Assembly (NCBI RefSeq): GCF_013408445.1
Contig: NZ_JACBZL010000001.1
Location: 1,612,001-1,676,000 of the forward strand
Length of the DNA: 64,000 nt
Reading direction: 5' to 3'
From: Corynebacterium tuberculostearicum
Lineage (GTDB): Bacteria > Actinomycetota > Actinomycetes > Mycobacteriales > Mycobacteriaceae
Positions 63,520 through 64,000 of this stretch are shown piece by piece (positions within the stretch are counted from its first letter, which is position 1; each line of letters begins with the position of its first letter). The notes under the pieces are model-generated. The model did no database searches. It was not told where the DNA came from and saw only the letters and a list, made by a program, of their open reading frames with translations. The position numbers and the translations under genes were made by a program.

Positions 63520-64000
63520 TTAGTTCTCCGTATCCATAGTGGTGTGCGTATATAATTGATTGATGCAACGCTCAAGCATGAGGGGGCCGCGGGGCGTGAG
63601 GATGGACTCGGGGTGGAACTGGAAGCCGAGGGCGCTACCGTCATTCGTCTCGGCCGCCATGGCTACCTCTCCGATGTCCGTGGACGTACGCGCGAGACAA
63701 CGCATCCCCTGAGGGAGGTCCGCGCATCCAAGCGAGTGATAGCGCGCCACCGGAACTTGCGTACCAAGGTGATCCGGTTGGTCCGGCTCGGTATCAGTGG
63801 CAAGGCCCTGAAAGACGGGGTGCATTACCCCGGCCTCGGTAAGAGTCATCGGGACGGATTTCCCGTGTACGGGCCCGCACGGTTCGACTGCGCCGCCGTG
63901 GTGCTCGAGTAGCGCTTGGAAGCCGAGGCACACGCCGAGGATCGGGATGGTGCCTAGGGTGGCGTCGATAAGCTCCATCATGCAGCCGGCGTCCCGTGGA
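63520..64000 (-). CDS. trpG: Anthranilate synthase glutamine amidotransferase subunit (cut by window edge)
   Basis: At least 160 C-terminal residues are visible and the frame continues past the right edge. The glutaminase Cys is in ILGVCLGFQALLEHHGG, with the catalytic His and Glu in GFQFHPESILTPRG. It supplies ammonia for TrpE. Upstream residues (DAGCMMELID) run into the edge, so the ATG at 63981 is not the true start. It precedes trpD by 2 nt. Confidence 0.95.
   Translation of the reverse strand, partial: PRDAGCMMELIDATLGTIPILGVCLGFQALLEHHGGAVEPCGPVHGKSVPMTLTEAGVMHPVFQGLATDTEPDQPDHLGTQVPVARYHSLGCADLPQGMRCLARTSTDIGEVAMAAETNDGSALGFQFHPESILTPRGPLMLERCINQLYTHTTMDTEN

Overview
The window looks like chromosome from a Corynebacterium. 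It carries pks13, fadD32, several mycoloyltransferases with LGFP repeats, and the galactan/arabinan genes glfT2, a PAP2 phosphatase, ubiA, aftB and glf. Gene order follows the Mycobacterium tuberculosis Rv3800c-Rv3811, Rv3813c-Rv3816c, Rv3834c-Rv3838c and Rv3907c-Rv3910 blocks. Many genes have a TANNNT -10 box 6-8 nt before the start codon, which is the leaderless-mRNA arrangement common in corynebacteria. Five ParB-binding parS palindromes at the right end place that end close to oriC. The species cannot be fixed from what I can see.

Layout. (1) 1-19 kb, mostly minus strand: a cell-envelope block of pks13 (cut by the left edge), fadD32, a cutinase-like enzyme, a lipoprotein, an LGFP-type mycoloyltransferase, an aldehyde dehydrogenase plus HNH nuclease pair, a second mycoloyltransferase, aftB, ubiA, the PAP2 phosphatase, glfT2, a TPM-like membrane protein, an ArsC-like protein without its catalytic cysteine, a small basic ORF with an internal terminator, and glf. 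These genes make, export and attach mycolic acids and build the arabinogalactan that carries them. (2) 19-36 kb: an LGFP-bearing amidase, a HAD phosphatase, glycerol uptake and catabolism (glpK, glpF, glpD), an acyltransferase fused to a dead HAD-like domain, serS, a GntR regulator, a septum-formation-like protein with a zincin, a phosphoglycerate-mutase-family enzyme, pheA, an amidase, a CPBP protein and an LCP-family ligase.

(3) 36.2-44.4 kb: a low-GC accessory island. It starts with an exonuclease pseudogene, continues through a decayed and a nearly intact IS3-family element, and then holds a four-gene cassette (secreted Cys/Trp-containing peptide, ABC ATPase, two membrane proteins). It ends with an IS110-family element whose transposase has an XRE-type HTH tail. 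The cassette is an unrecognised, possibly bacteriocin-like export or immunity system.

(4) 44.4-64 kb: yceI, murJ with a pseudokinase tail, a DUF6049-like protein, a NUDIX hydrolase and pcnA on overlapping divergent leaderless promoters, yqgE, a BrnFE/AzlCD-type amino-acid exporter, an SBF-type transporter, a Tat/lipo-Rieske protein, an SdpI-like protein, a DAACS symporter, and the trpG-D-CF-B-A part of the tryptophan operon (trpG cut by the right edge). parS sites lie between and inside these genes.

The signals I rate highest are the small ORF at 17.6-17.8 kb, whose own intrinsic terminator lies inside its coding sequence and whose Shine-Dalgarno can be hidden in a hairpin, and the secreted-peptide/ABC cassette in the island.
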